DNA from: Thecaphora thlaspeos
Taxonomy: Eukaryota > Basidiomycota > Ustilaginomycetes > Urocystidales > Glomosporiaceae
NCBI GenBank assembly: GCA_900291925.1
Contig: UWYS01000001.1
Location: 1,364,001 to 1,428,000, forward strand
Direction of reading: 5' to 3'
DNA length: 64,000 bases
Below the pieces are notes generated by a model, which saw only the letters and a program-made list of their open reading frames with translations, was not told the DNA's origin and made no database searches. Both the position numbers and the translations under genes were made by a program. Shown here in pieces: positions 54,220 to 64,000 of the stretch. Every line of letters starts with the position of its first letter. Positions within the stretch are counted from its first letter, which is position 1.

Positions 54220-54260
54220 TATCTCCCTCCCTCTCTTTCTCGCGTGTACAAGCAAGCAAG
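53570..54260. other. Divergent promoter of APC5 and TOM7
   Basis: About 690 bp between opposite start codons. Open frames are present but without domain or splice support. It contains an AC dinucleotide repeat near the TOM7 start. Confidence 0.5.
54192..54219. repeat. AC dinucleotide repeat, about 14 copies
   Basis: A perfect AC run ending 41 bp before the TOM7 ATG, probably within its mRNA leader. Confidence 0.92.
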
Positions 54261-54790
54261 ATGGCACTTTCCGAGGACACCAAGGTCAGTGTTGCTGGTT
54301 CGAAGGAGCAGAAGCAGCAGCAGTGGCTGCTCGCAAGGAGGCCCGGGTCGAGCGTTCGCAGGTTCGGCGGCTCACCTTTGCTCTTTCCCTTCCGTTGATC
54401 ATCCAACCTGCCACAGGAGCGTCTGGTCAAGGTCGTCGACATCACGAAGACTGTCCTGCACTACGGATGGTGAGCTACAGAATGGCGCAGCAGCTAAGCC
54501 TGGTGCGTCGAGCAATGCCGCTAGGATGGCGGTCCGCTAACAATAGGTGGCCCTTTGCCGTCGTTCCTATCTTGCTCAGGGTTCCATTTGTCCTCTACGT
54601 CGGCTTCACCCGAAGCACACCGCAGCCCAGCCTGATCAAGTGAGTCAGCACCAGACCTGCCCGCTTCCTTCAAACTTTCTCGGGATCACGGCGTAGCTGA
54701 CTCTCGCACCATCGGCTTCGTCTGCTCGCATCTTTCCCTGCGCTTGTCCACGTCTTCACCGCACACAGGCTCATCAGCCCGCTTGCTTGA
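54261..54790 (+). CDS. TOM7: Mitochondrial import receptor subunit Tom7
   Basis: Four exons, 54261-54284, 54417-54469, 54580-54639 and 54769-54790, encode only 52 residues: MALSEDTK, ERLVKVVDITKTVLHYGW, then VPFVLYVGFTRSTPQPSLIK and LISPLA. This is the complete Tom7 pattern, with one membrane span, the conserved FTRSxPQPSLIK loop and the terminal LISPLA. Tom7 sits in the mitochondrial outer membrane and modulates assembly of the TOM translocase. An alternative acceptor 32 nt upstream of the third exon would insert residues not found in the family, so I prefer 54580. The gene is too short and too split to show up as a long open frame. Confidence 0.93.
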
Positions 54791-55569
54791 GGAGCAATAT
54801 ACGACGTCCTGAAACACAAGGAAGGGGCTGGAACCTTGTCGCCGCTACGCCTTCGGTCTGCGGCCGAACCGCCGCTTCCCCTCCCGCTCGTCGCACCCGC
54901 TCGGACAATAGCCGCAATCACGCTCTCAGATCTTGGCCCAACGTCGAATCGAGTGCTTTGTACACTACACCGAGCTCTACTTCTTGCGAATGAGCTACCA
55001 CCCTTCAGCTTGCCTCATTGCTCCGCTGCGATCGCGGCCCAACCGATCCAGCTCCCATCGGCGATACCGCCGCGCCGCCTCGGCGACTTTGCTTCGCACA
55101 TGTGTCGCGTTCGCGGACAGGCCGTCGAAGCGATGCGTGCGTCTGAATGTCCGTACGGAAGCTCGCCGACGTCTATCTGACTGAGTCACTTTCCTCAAGC
55201 TCTTCTCTCCCAGCACTCATTTAGCACGAAGCAGGCGCTTTTAGGCTCCCAACCACCGGTCAAGGTACTAGGCTCTGTCCGGACTACTCCGACGAAGGCG
55301 TGTCCCTTTAGCCCCTTTTCCTCCGCACCTACTTCACCACCACGCAACAGACGGGTTCAGACCTTTGACACCTTCGACAAGGCGTACTCTTGGCCAGATC
55401 GGGGCCATAGCTATTCAAAAGCGCGGGAAAGTCCTTGCAGCACGGCTCTGCGCTCACTATTTCTCTCCCCTTCAAGCTCCGCTCAACGACCTGAACTGCC
55501 GGCCGCCCTCTCACCCCTGCTCCACTCATTCCCACAAATCAGCGTTCGACAACGACATCAACGACCGTC
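54791..55569. other. Intergenic region between TOM7 and the coiled-coil gene
   Basis: 779 bp in tandem orientation. No gene is supported; it holds the promoter of the next plus-strand gene. Confidence 0.5.
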
Positions 55570-57681
55570 ATGAGCTTCCAGTCATGGCCCTCGATTCAGA
55601 GCCTAAGCCAAGCGGCCATGGCGCCGCCATCGTCCAGCCAGCCCGCCGCCAGTGGCGCATCACGGCTCAGCAACGTCAGCGGACGACCTGCTCACTCTAT
55701 GTTTGCCAGACCGTCGCGGCTATCCGCCCAAGCACCGTCGCATCAGCAACCGCAGCCGCAGTTTCAACAGAGGCAGACGCAGGCTGCCTATGCGCAGGCC
55801 AGCTCGGACACCGCCGTCTCCTTTGATGCTGTCGCGACGCCGCCGTTCTCGCAGCGGCACTCGCGTCCCGCCACCTCCGGTGCGTCTCGATATCGGCCGA
55901 CCACGGCGCCCGAGCTGGTGCAACCGGCCTTTCAGCAGCAGCAGGAGCTCTTCGAGTCGCTGCATGATACGACTAACCACATTTACGGCGAGGTTGTGAG
56001 CCTCCGCGATCAACGACAGCAAGGTAAGTGGTAGTCCAGGCATCCAATCCCCTTCCTCACCCACTGCCTTGACAATAGCAAGCGTATCGATCGGTATCTG
56101 TGGCAGACGAGGCGCGAATGAAGGCTCTAGCGGAAGAGTTAAGAGACGGCCAGGCCAAGGCCATCGAGGACCATCAGATGGAGTGGCAGAAGCTTCGAGA
56201 CGACGTGGTGACGCAGATGAAACAGCTTGTCTCGAGCGTGGACGAGGTCAGAGGCCGGGTCGAGGCCCTCGAGGAGCGGCAGAAGATATCAGAGGACCGT
56301 CAGAAGATCTCAGAAGATCGCCAGAAGACGTGGCAGGACGACATCAAGCGAAGTCAGACCGCGTGGCAGGAGGCCAACAGGCACAGGCAAAGCGAGGGGC
56401 AGGTCGCCATCCAGCGACAGCTCGAGCAGCTCCAGGAGCTCTACGCGCGGCAGGAAAAGGGGCAACAAGACGCCGACCAGCGTCAGCAAGCCCTACTCGG
56501 ACAGAGTCATGATCGCATCGTCAAGGTGAGCCACTCTTTCGCTGTTCCGATCAAGGTGCCAAGGCTCCCAACGTGGCTGTGCCCAAAAACATCTGATAAC
56601 GTCTGCCCCTCATCCGCCGACGCTGCCCTCCTGGAAGGCTCTGGCCCGAATCGAGGAAGCCGCCTCCCGGCAAACACACGTGCCTTCAAGGGCGCTGGAG
56701 CGCCACTCGACTCCAGTCCGACCAGCCTCTTCACTTCCTTCGACAGTCTGCCCGTATGGCAGTGGCCCATTCCACCTGATCACGCCCGAGCTCTTTGCTC
56801 AGCTCTTCAAGCAGCACTTTGACCAGCATGCAGACGCCTTGCAGCAGGGCCGTCAGACGATTGGCGACGGTGGCGATGGTAGCGAAGGCGGAGGCGATTG
56901 CGACGAAGATGACGGCCGCCGCAAGACAGCATCGGCGCCTAGCAAGCCCGCTGTGGTTACGACTACCACTGCAGCTCCACAAGCACCTCGAGCGTATCGT
57001 TGGGCGCCCTCACCCGGTCACCGCGGTGTACTACCGGATCCAGATGCCGCGGGCGATGAATGCCGGTCGGAAGCAGATGCAGAGGCAGGGGCAGTGGCAG
57101 AGGCGGATCAGCCTGAGCAAGAGCGGGATGAGGCGATGACCGCGCCAACCATCACGAGTCCGAAGAGCAAAGGCATGCGACAGAAAGACGCCAATCCCGT
57201 TTTCCACCAGCAGACGATGAGGCCAGACCAGCGAAGCGCCAATAAGAAGCCCTACAACCTCCGTGGACGCGCACGTCAACTGGAAGATCCGAGGCCTTCG
57301 ACGTCGGCCGGAATTCTCCTCAATCCCGGCTCATGGACTGACGTGGCCCAGACAAAACCGTCGAAGCCGTCGGGCGCCAAGGCGACGGCGGTCGGTGCGT
57401 CGAGGTCGCCGGCACCCAAGGAAACGGGTGCACGCATCTACCTAGACACTCGCACTGCCATCGGCAGATCGGGAGTGAGTAGTGACCTTGTGCAGGCGAA
57501 CTGTTGTGTCGCGGTACAGCACCGTCGGACCGAGCTTCCGCGCTGACAGATGTCCGCTTGCCCTGCTGCGGACTTCTCTACGCCTGCCTCTGCCGGCTCT
57601 CTCCTCTCCCTTCCTCTCACTCTGCAGAAGAAGCGCAGGTTGTTTGCCGAGAACGACCTGGTGCTAAATGACGACGGCTGA
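55570..57681 (+). CDS. Hypothetical coiled-coil protein with acidic/basic C-terminus
   Basis: Exons 55570-56023, 56107-56525, 56638-57474 and 57628-57681 encode about 587 residues with matching phases. The N-terminus is Ser/Gln/Pro-rich and disordered (MSFQSWPSIQSLSQAAM). The second exon is almost entirely coiled coil (MKALAEELRDGQAKAIEDHQ through the tandem unit QKISEDRQKISEDRQKTWQD to QLEQLQELYARQEKG). Exon three has a short ordered piece (HLITPELFAQLFKQHFDQHA), then a charged, disordered stretch and SWTDVAQTKPS. The last exon gives KKRRLFAENDLVLNDDG, with a possible nuclear signal. The acceptor of exon three (GAAG) is weak, so that junction is tentative. The layout resembles chromosome-associated or meiotic proteins, but I do not recognise the family. 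Confidence 0.6.
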
Positions 57682-59000
57682 ACGAATCGGCTTGTCTGAG
57701 GCCCATCTGAAGAGAGCCCACTCTTCCACAGACGACCCGAGCGCCCAATTGTGCCTAGCAGTCCATGTCGACACTCGCCAAACTGTGCTGTGCCCCTGAA
57801 TCCTGGCAATGTCGGCTCAAAGGAGCTCGGACGTTCACGCGCTGTTTGCTGTGTGTGCTTGACCCGGGAAGGACGGCTGCGGGCCGTGTCCAACGAATGA
57901 GAGCAGCAAAGGACGCGTTCGCTGAATGGTGCGCCGTTCTGGCAGAGAGTGCACGACCAACGAACGTGTGGTAGGACCGGGCGACGACGTCCGGAAAGAT
58001 GGGGCCTCAGAATTGTACTCGCAAGGTTGAGAGCCTTGAGTATGATACGAGAGGGGGTAGGGAGCGCACGATGCGAGGTGGATGGTGAAGACGATCGGGT
58101 CAAGCTCACTGCTCGCTGCTGCATCCGCCCCGACGATGTGTGCCGAACCCGCTCTACAAAGGGAGGCAAGCCTCCACATCATCGGCGCGGGGCCGCCGGC
58201 GGGCAGGAGAGAAAGAGGGCAGCAGGAACGGCGGGAACGCTGGCTGGCGAAAGGGCGGCAGGGTCCCTGCCCATCCAGCCGCGGCTTGGTTGTCGCCACC
58301 GCCCATGACCGGGACGCTGTCTACTACCATCACTACCATCACCACTACTGCCATCATCAGCACCGGCGCCAGCACCAGCACTAGCACCACCGAAATCCGT
58401 CAGACGCCACTGACACACATTCTCTCCCTCTGGACTGGTGCTCGGATCCTCCTTGCGGAACACCCTGAGACATCCAACCTGCTTCCATGGCCTCCCTTAG
58501 GAGTCAGTCCCATAACCGCCTCTTTACGACATACCCTTCGGGCCCGCTTGCTCCACTCTTCACAGAGCGTCGCCTTTGCTCCGAAGTCCTCATCGCTTTT
58601 ACCTCTCCTCCCAGCCAAGCGGCCAGTGTTTTCAGCCCATAAAAGAGAGGCTTACACAGCTTCTCCTCTAGGACTGCTTCCTCCCGCTTCCCTCAACACT
58701 TTGGATGCCATCCATACATCTATACGGACGCCACCTATACCTCCTCTCCCCTGTCTAGAGACCTGCTTCGATACACCTCGGCTTGAGCTGCGCCTCATTC
58801 ATCATTGGCTCGAGCCATCTCTCAAAACGATGCAACTTTAGAGAGCGCTCTCCCATCCCATCAGCTTACACGCGCGCGTACACACCCGCTCGCACGTCTA
58901 GTCACATACCGAAGTCATCCCGAGGGCCTCGTTCGCCCGCCTCGCCGCCTGGTCAGCAGAGCCGACGACCATCGGGCCCATCACGATAAGGGCCTCGACG
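57682..59000. other. Intergenic region, no supported gene
   Basis: 1.3 kb between two plus-strand genes. It includes an ACC/ACT-rich simple-sequence stretch (about 58324-58390) and a long frame, 58140-58841, whose product is low-complexity Thr/Ser/Pro and probably spurious. The promoter of the giant gene that follows should lie here. Confidence 0.5.
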
Positions 59001-62000
59001 ATGTCTGGCCAAGATCAAGAATCCGGCACTCAGCCAGCTGGCGTTTCGGCGTGGCGGATAATATGGACCGCCCTGATCCTCGCGCTTCTGACCGGCATCT
59101 TCTTCCGCTCAGTCCTGCCTCTAGTGCCGCAGCTCTTCCTTCGCGGACGGCTCCGAGTCAATCGCATTGGCCTCCGCGGCGTACGTGGCATCGAATGGAG
59201 GTCCAAGGGATTCGACGCCAGCGACGGCCCAGACCAACAGCAAGACGACCGGGTCCACATCAAGGTACAGATGATCTATGCGGTACTGCGGAGGCCGCGG
59301 TGGAGCCGGCAGCTGGCCGATACGGCCGACTCGTCCTCGATCCGCTCGAGGAGCCTCCTCACCATCCACATCCGCGGCGTCGGCGTGAGGCTAGCGCCCT
59401 CCAAGCACGACGAGGCATCGCTCAAGCGCAACCTTCAGAAGGCCAAGGAAAAGGAGGCGGCGCTCAAAGCGGAGGAGGATCGCCAGAGAAAGGAGGCCGA
59501 AGAGCGCCTCGAGGTGCTCATGAGGTCGAGTGACAACGCAGCGCAGGTCGAGAGGCCCCCTCCCTCCGAACTCCTGGACTGCGGCAGCCAGCATGATACG
59601 CACCGCCAACCGCGGGGTCATGTCGACATCGACGTCACCGTGGAGAAGTCGTCGATGCACAGGGCCGGCCTTCTTTCGCTCAACACGGTGCTGCAGCTGG
59701 CCACTTGGACCCGGGCGACCTTGGTACCCGCGGTTCGCGGCTTCGTTCTGCGCTTTTTCAGGGCGGCCGTCTTCCTAATCACCTCGAGCCTGCCGTCGCT
59801 GACCTCGCTTGTCGACATACAGGTCCATCGCATCGAAATCTACCTCCAAGAGGCCGAGGCTGTCGCCCGCATTGGACGGGCCGGCATCGAGTTCTCCATG
59901 GCCGTCGTCTCTGCACGCGAGCAGCAGATCAGGGGCCGGGGCCACTCGGGTCTACAGCAGCACGCCGTCGTCCCCGAGCTGAAGCCGCCCTCATGGTCCG
60001 ACGTCTTCCGAGCCGCTGCGCGGATGCCAACACGGATTGGCTCGGGTGCTCGCGGTGCGGCCTCGTACCTGATGGAGGGCCTGCCGGATGGCAAGGCGTG
60101 TTTCCGGCTGAGGGTCGAGGGCGTCCAGCTGTTCGAGGCCGACCTCGATGCGGGAGGCGAGCGCTGCTCCACGACCGCAACTTCTGGCACTGCGACATTC
60201 GCGCCGGCCTCCGCTGCCTCTGCATCCCTGGACAGATCGAAGCACGGATCCCCCACGCCGCGGTCGAGGCGCCGCCACGCTTCCAGCCACAGCCGGAGCG
60301 AGTCGCTGACAACGATGGACGCAGCGTTCGAAGTGATGCATCCCAGCGGATCTTCTTACGACTGGCCAGACCTTGGCTCGCCGCGCTCGCTGTCCCCGCC
60401 TTCGACCCTCAAGCGCAGCAACAGCGCGTCAATGCTCGACATGACGAGGGGCGTGACGCTCAACGGCTTCACCGACCGCTGGGCGGACTGGGCTCTGGAG
60501 CCCCTCGCCGACTCGGACTTCAGCACCGAGACCAGTTGGATGCGCGGCGACAACAGCCGCGACGCCGGACCTCTGCGGAGGGTTACAATACCGGAGGGGT
60601 CTCGGCTTCTGTCGCTGCCGAGGGTCAGCGAGCTACAAATCGGTGTCCTGCTGGGCACTGACTTCAGCTTTAAGGCCAAGGAGACGGTCGACCTCTCGGT
60701 CATCATGTGCGAGACGTCCGTCGGCCTCGATGCCTTCCTCAGGGTCGCCTCTATATTGGAATCGCGCAAAGCTCAGAGGTCCGGATGGAGCTCGACCGTC
60801 GAGGGACTTGAGGAGTGAGTTCAAGCTGCGGCAACCTCGCCGCTATGTTCCTTTGATTACTGGGCTGCGAGCGTGTCAGATCAACTGACCTTGTCCTGTC
60901 TCTTACTCGTCATCCCTGCGTCCGTGCGTCGGATCCTGTATTGTCTCTTCTCGCTCGTCTCTCCCGTCCTCCCAACATCCACAGGCGACAACGTTCCGTC
61001 GTCTCAAAGCACCTCGCCAAGCAAGAAAAGGCCCTTCCCAAAGCCATCCTCGAGACGATCTCGTCCTTTGCCTTCTCCGTTCCCACTGTTCGGGTGGTGG
61101 CTTACCCCAAAGCGCGGCTCGACACCGACACAGCGCCGCACGGCGGACGCCAGCCGCATCTTCCCGAGCGCCTGCTGTTCGAAGCCGAACTGACCGGCTT
61201 CCACTTCGAGATCGGCACCAGCAGCACGACGAACGAGATGCACCAGCGCTGGCTGGGCGCTTGCGGGGTCAACGACCACCTCTCCCTGCAACGGGCAAAC
61301 GCACGCAAGCCGCCTTCGAAAGCGACGCTGGGTCACCGCCGCAAGAGGAGCTCCGAGGGCCGCTCCGCTGCCGCCCTGCTCCCTACGACGTCTCGCTTCA
61401 AGCGTCGGGCGCTGGTCGAGCATCGCCGAGCCTTTGTCCTTGATGTCGGACTAGCGAGCTTCGAGCTCCACTGTGGCCTGCAGGGCCAAGCGCACGACAA
61501 GCGCTCCGAGCTTCTCTTCGTCGGCGATCTGGCCATCGGCTTGCTCTCGACGTGGACGCCGTTCGGCATCCTGACGTCGGCCAGCCATCACGATGGACAG
61601 GGTCCGCCGCTGTACTTCGTCGGCGATTTCAATGAAGAGACGGCCGTGGTCAGCGCGGACGTTGGGCGCATCAGCGGAGCCGTCCAGCTCGACCATCTGG
61701 CGGAGCTCGTCCGGCTGGGCAGCTTCTTTGCGGCGAAGAGGGCCGCTACCCGGGCCAAGATGCAGATCGATAACCACCATCGCGGCGTCTCGGACGTGGA
61801 GACACTCCAGCGTGTGCCTAGGCTCATCGCTGGGATCGAGTTCAGTGGCATCGAATACGTGATCGACGTCGGCTCGCAGGGGCAGGGCGAGCCGGCCTCG
61901 ACGACGTTCCACCAGGAGCGCAAGCTAGTTCTTTCGATGCCCCACCTCAGCGCCAACTTTGCCGGAGATTACCGCGACCAATACGTCAAACGGCCCGATG

Positions 62001-64000
62001 CCGAGAAGCGGACGTACTACAAGGCGCTTAAGAAGGATGAGCTCGAATGGCCGCTCAAAGGAAGCGCCTCTGGCCACTTGTTCAACGTCGAGGCCCTCAC
62101 GGGCAATCGCGCAGCGCAAATGGACGAGCGCGTCGATGCGGCCGAAGGAGAGTTTGTCGCCGCCGACGGTCTTTCCGAGTCTGCCAACATGGCCGCCACA
62201 GGCAGCGCCGACATCCCGCTGGCCCGATTCAGCCCTGAATGCGCAGGAATGCCGGCAGAGGAACTGAGCATCGAAGAGGCTGTGAAGCGGATGGTTCAGC
62301 TGCAGACCGCTGGGAAGCCGGCGCGACCGCCTCTACCCACGCGGAACTCGACGGTCCGCGACGCTCACTCGAGGCCTGGCAAGGTGCGACTCCCCGGCTA
62401 CTCGCGACGGTCGACAATGGCGGCCGAAACGCTGTACACGCACAAGTATCAGTTCGAGGCAAGTGTCCAGGTGGAAGCGGTTGAGGCGTTTTTGACGCTG
62501 GGCGGGAGCAGCGCCTCGTCGCGGCGCAGCTTCTTCGGGGCATTTGCTACGGGCACCGAGGTTGGTCCCAACGTCGGGTCAGCCCAGCACCATCTTCTCG
62601 CCCTGCACACGTTCGAGCTGTCCGGGGCCGGTGCCGTGCCAGGCAACGTAACCCGGTGCGGCGTCTTTGACGAGATTGAGGTGCCCTGGATCTCGGCCAA
62701 GGACGGCGTCGCCAACGTGCGCGGAAGCGTCGAGGATATTGACGTTGAGCTGTGGCATCCTGCCGCCCTGCAGGTCTACCTGCACTTATCAGACCGCCTC
62801 ACCGACGCCAAGGCGCCGTTCGACCCGTCACTCTTTGAAGATGGTCGGGGCGACCAGGCCGAAGCCTCTCCGGGGTTGGGGGTCCCGCAGGAAATCGCTC
62901 AGCCACAGACGCAGACCGCGGAAGAGGGAGCAGAGGTGGAGGATGCTCTCACGCTGATCGATCACTTGCCCAAGGGGCTGACCGTCTACCTGTCTATCGG
63001 GCAGGCGATCGCCCATCTCGGCAGCAGCGACCCACAGTGCGACCCTCACCTGACCCACGGCATCGGGCTCGAGTCGAAGCGAATCGTTCTTGAGTACAGC
63101 GCTGCGATCGAGGCCAAGCACAATCTCGCGCACCACAAGGGCGGCTGGGGCGCGCGGAGCGCGCTCGAGCTTCCGCAGGACCTTCGGCTGCAGGCCCTCT
63201 CGCTGTCCAGCCGCCACGGCAGAGCCGCCCTGGCGCGGCTTACGCTATTCGAGACGGGACTCTTCCCCATCCTCGACGCCGCGCAGGCGATGAAGCAGCA
63301 AATGGAGGGCACCGCCGAGGATGCGGAAGACGAGGCAAACGATTCACTTGGGCAGGACGGCGGCGGCGCAACGCATGATCGGCAAAGTCGCTGTACGTCT
63401 GACGCCGACAAATCAGACGGCGGCAAGGGCTCGGCCGTCTTTGCCGACGCTGTTTGGGACTTTCATGGGCCCAAGCAGGGCCTCCGCCAGACGAAGCGCA
63501 AGCGGCCCAAATTCCGACAGCAGGATCGCAGTAACTTCATTTTCTGGATGCCGATCTCGTCGTACAAGGCGACGATCCGACCGCGGAGCCCGACGCCCGC
63601 CAAGCCCGGCCAGCATCCAGCCGAGGAGGTCACGATCACGTCGGAGGACAGCCGGCTGGTGGCTTTGAAGGTTGACCTCCTCCACACCTATTGTCTGTTG
63701 CTGACGGCGTCAATGCTGAGGAATTTGGCGTCGCGACGTCCAGCTGCCGCGACGGCCACCGCCCCTCGACCGACTGCCAAGCCCTACTGCGGATCGTCGC
63801 CGACCGCGCGGACGGATACGACTCCTGCCGCTGCAGCTCCGAAGGGGAGTCCGTCCGGTCGAGGACCGACAGTGGGCGTCCACCTGAGTTTCAACGACGT
63901 CCACGTCACGGTGACGCTGCCGCGCAAAGTGCACCTCTTCCTCCGCCTGCGCCGTATCGAGCTTAGGAAAAAGCATGCCGCTGGGCTCAGCGTTGTGCTT
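59001..64000 (+). CDS. Giant protein, probable bridge-like lipid-transfer protein (Fmp27/BLTP2-like), 3' end outside window
   Basis: Exons 59001-60814 and 60985 to the window end (phase 2 intron of 170 nt) give more than 1600 residues with the frame still open. An N-terminal membrane anchor (AWRIIWTALILALLTGIFFR) is followed by strand-rich sequence starting LRVNRIGLRGVRGIEWRSKG and LLTIHIRGVGVRLAPSKHDE, the layout of the first beta-groove repeat of Fmp27/Hobbit/SABRE proteins. Later blocks (LPKAILETISSFAFSVPTVR, LTGFHFEIGTSS, GVHLSFNDVHVTVTLPRKVH) continue the alternating strand pattern. Such proteins form hydrophobic channels that move lipids between ER and plasma membrane. The family assignment rests on architecture and remembered motifs, so Csf1/BLTP1-type or a related giant protein is possible. 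Disordered inserts rich in Ser/Arg occur near residues 395-430. Confidence 0.55.

Noticed and set aside
54540..54579. Use of the TAG at 54544-54546 as the acceptor for Tom7 exon 3
   Set aside because: It keeps the frame uncertain and inserts residues (PFAVVPILLR) between the HYGW motif and the membrane span, which Tom7 proteins do not have; the acceptor at 54579 gives the standard sequence.
58140..58841. 233-codon plus-strand frame in the intergenic region before the giant gene
   Set aside because: Product is Thr/Ser/Pro simple sequence derived from ACC/ACT repeats, without domain or conserved start.

Overview
This is a gene-dense nuclear window from a fungus, most probably a basidiomycete yeast or smut-like fungus; Ustilaginomycotina is my guess, but nothing here proves the subphylum. 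The signs are GC-rich coding sequence, many short GT-AG introns (mostly 50-170 nt) next to kilobase-scale single exons, a Zn2Cys6 regulator, Erg2, chitin deacetylase, an animal-type photolyase/cryptochrome and Tom7/APC5/Cmr1-type housekeeping genes. I found no rRNA, tRNA or CRISPR array.

Layout. 1-871 (-): start of a glycerophosphodiester phosphodiesterase cut by the window edge, with a 13-nt microexon. 2.7-4.9 kb (-): 4CL-like acyl-CoA ligase. 6.1-7.3 kb (-): unrecognised protein. 7.3-11.6 kb: gene-poor, with a 624-bp deleted pogo/Fot1-like transposon (inverted repeats, TA duplication), two coding-like scraps and a 19-bp tandem repeat. 11.7-12.7 kb (+): secreted chitin deacetylase. 13.1-22.5 kb: possible lipid-oxidation neighbourhood, with a P450 (-) and a peroxisomal acyl-CoA oxidase (+) sharing a promoter that holds a minisatellite, then a large Zn2Cys6 regulator (-). 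The oxidase has an in-frame TAG and a later frame change. 23.1-24.0 kb (+): TTC36-like TPR protein. 24.1-27.3 kb: less GC-rich island with two diverged copies of an unknown family, one frameshifted.

27.3-31.7 kb (-): HTH-GNAT fusion protein, then cyclase-associated protein (Srv2/CAP). 32.3-37.0 kb (+): 1562-residue disordered protein with a C-terminal membrane anchor. 37.2-39.1 kb (-): Cmr1/WDR76. 39.7-41.0 kb (+): Erg2. 41.4-43.9 kb (+): photolyase/cryptochrome. 44.0-45.2 kb (-): alpha/beta hydrolase with an 11-nt microexon. 45.6-48.0 kb (+): F-box-like protein. 48.7-49.8 kb (+): ER-anchored E2 of the Ubc6/UBE2J class. 49.9-53.6 kb (-): 15-exon APC5. 54.3-54.8 kb (+): Tom7. 55.6-57.7 kb (+): coiled-coil protein. 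59.0-64.0 kb (+): N-terminal part of a giant protein, probably a bridge-like lipid-transfer protein, running off the window.

Most genes are unrelated housekeeping functions, so there is no convincing novel multi-gene system. The most interesting items are the two microexons, the disrupted acyl-CoA oxidase with an intact SKL signal, the HTH-GNAT fusion, the transposon relic and the island with the unknown paralogous family. Exon coordinates were worked out by hand from splice signals, reading phase and family conservation; no transcript data were available.
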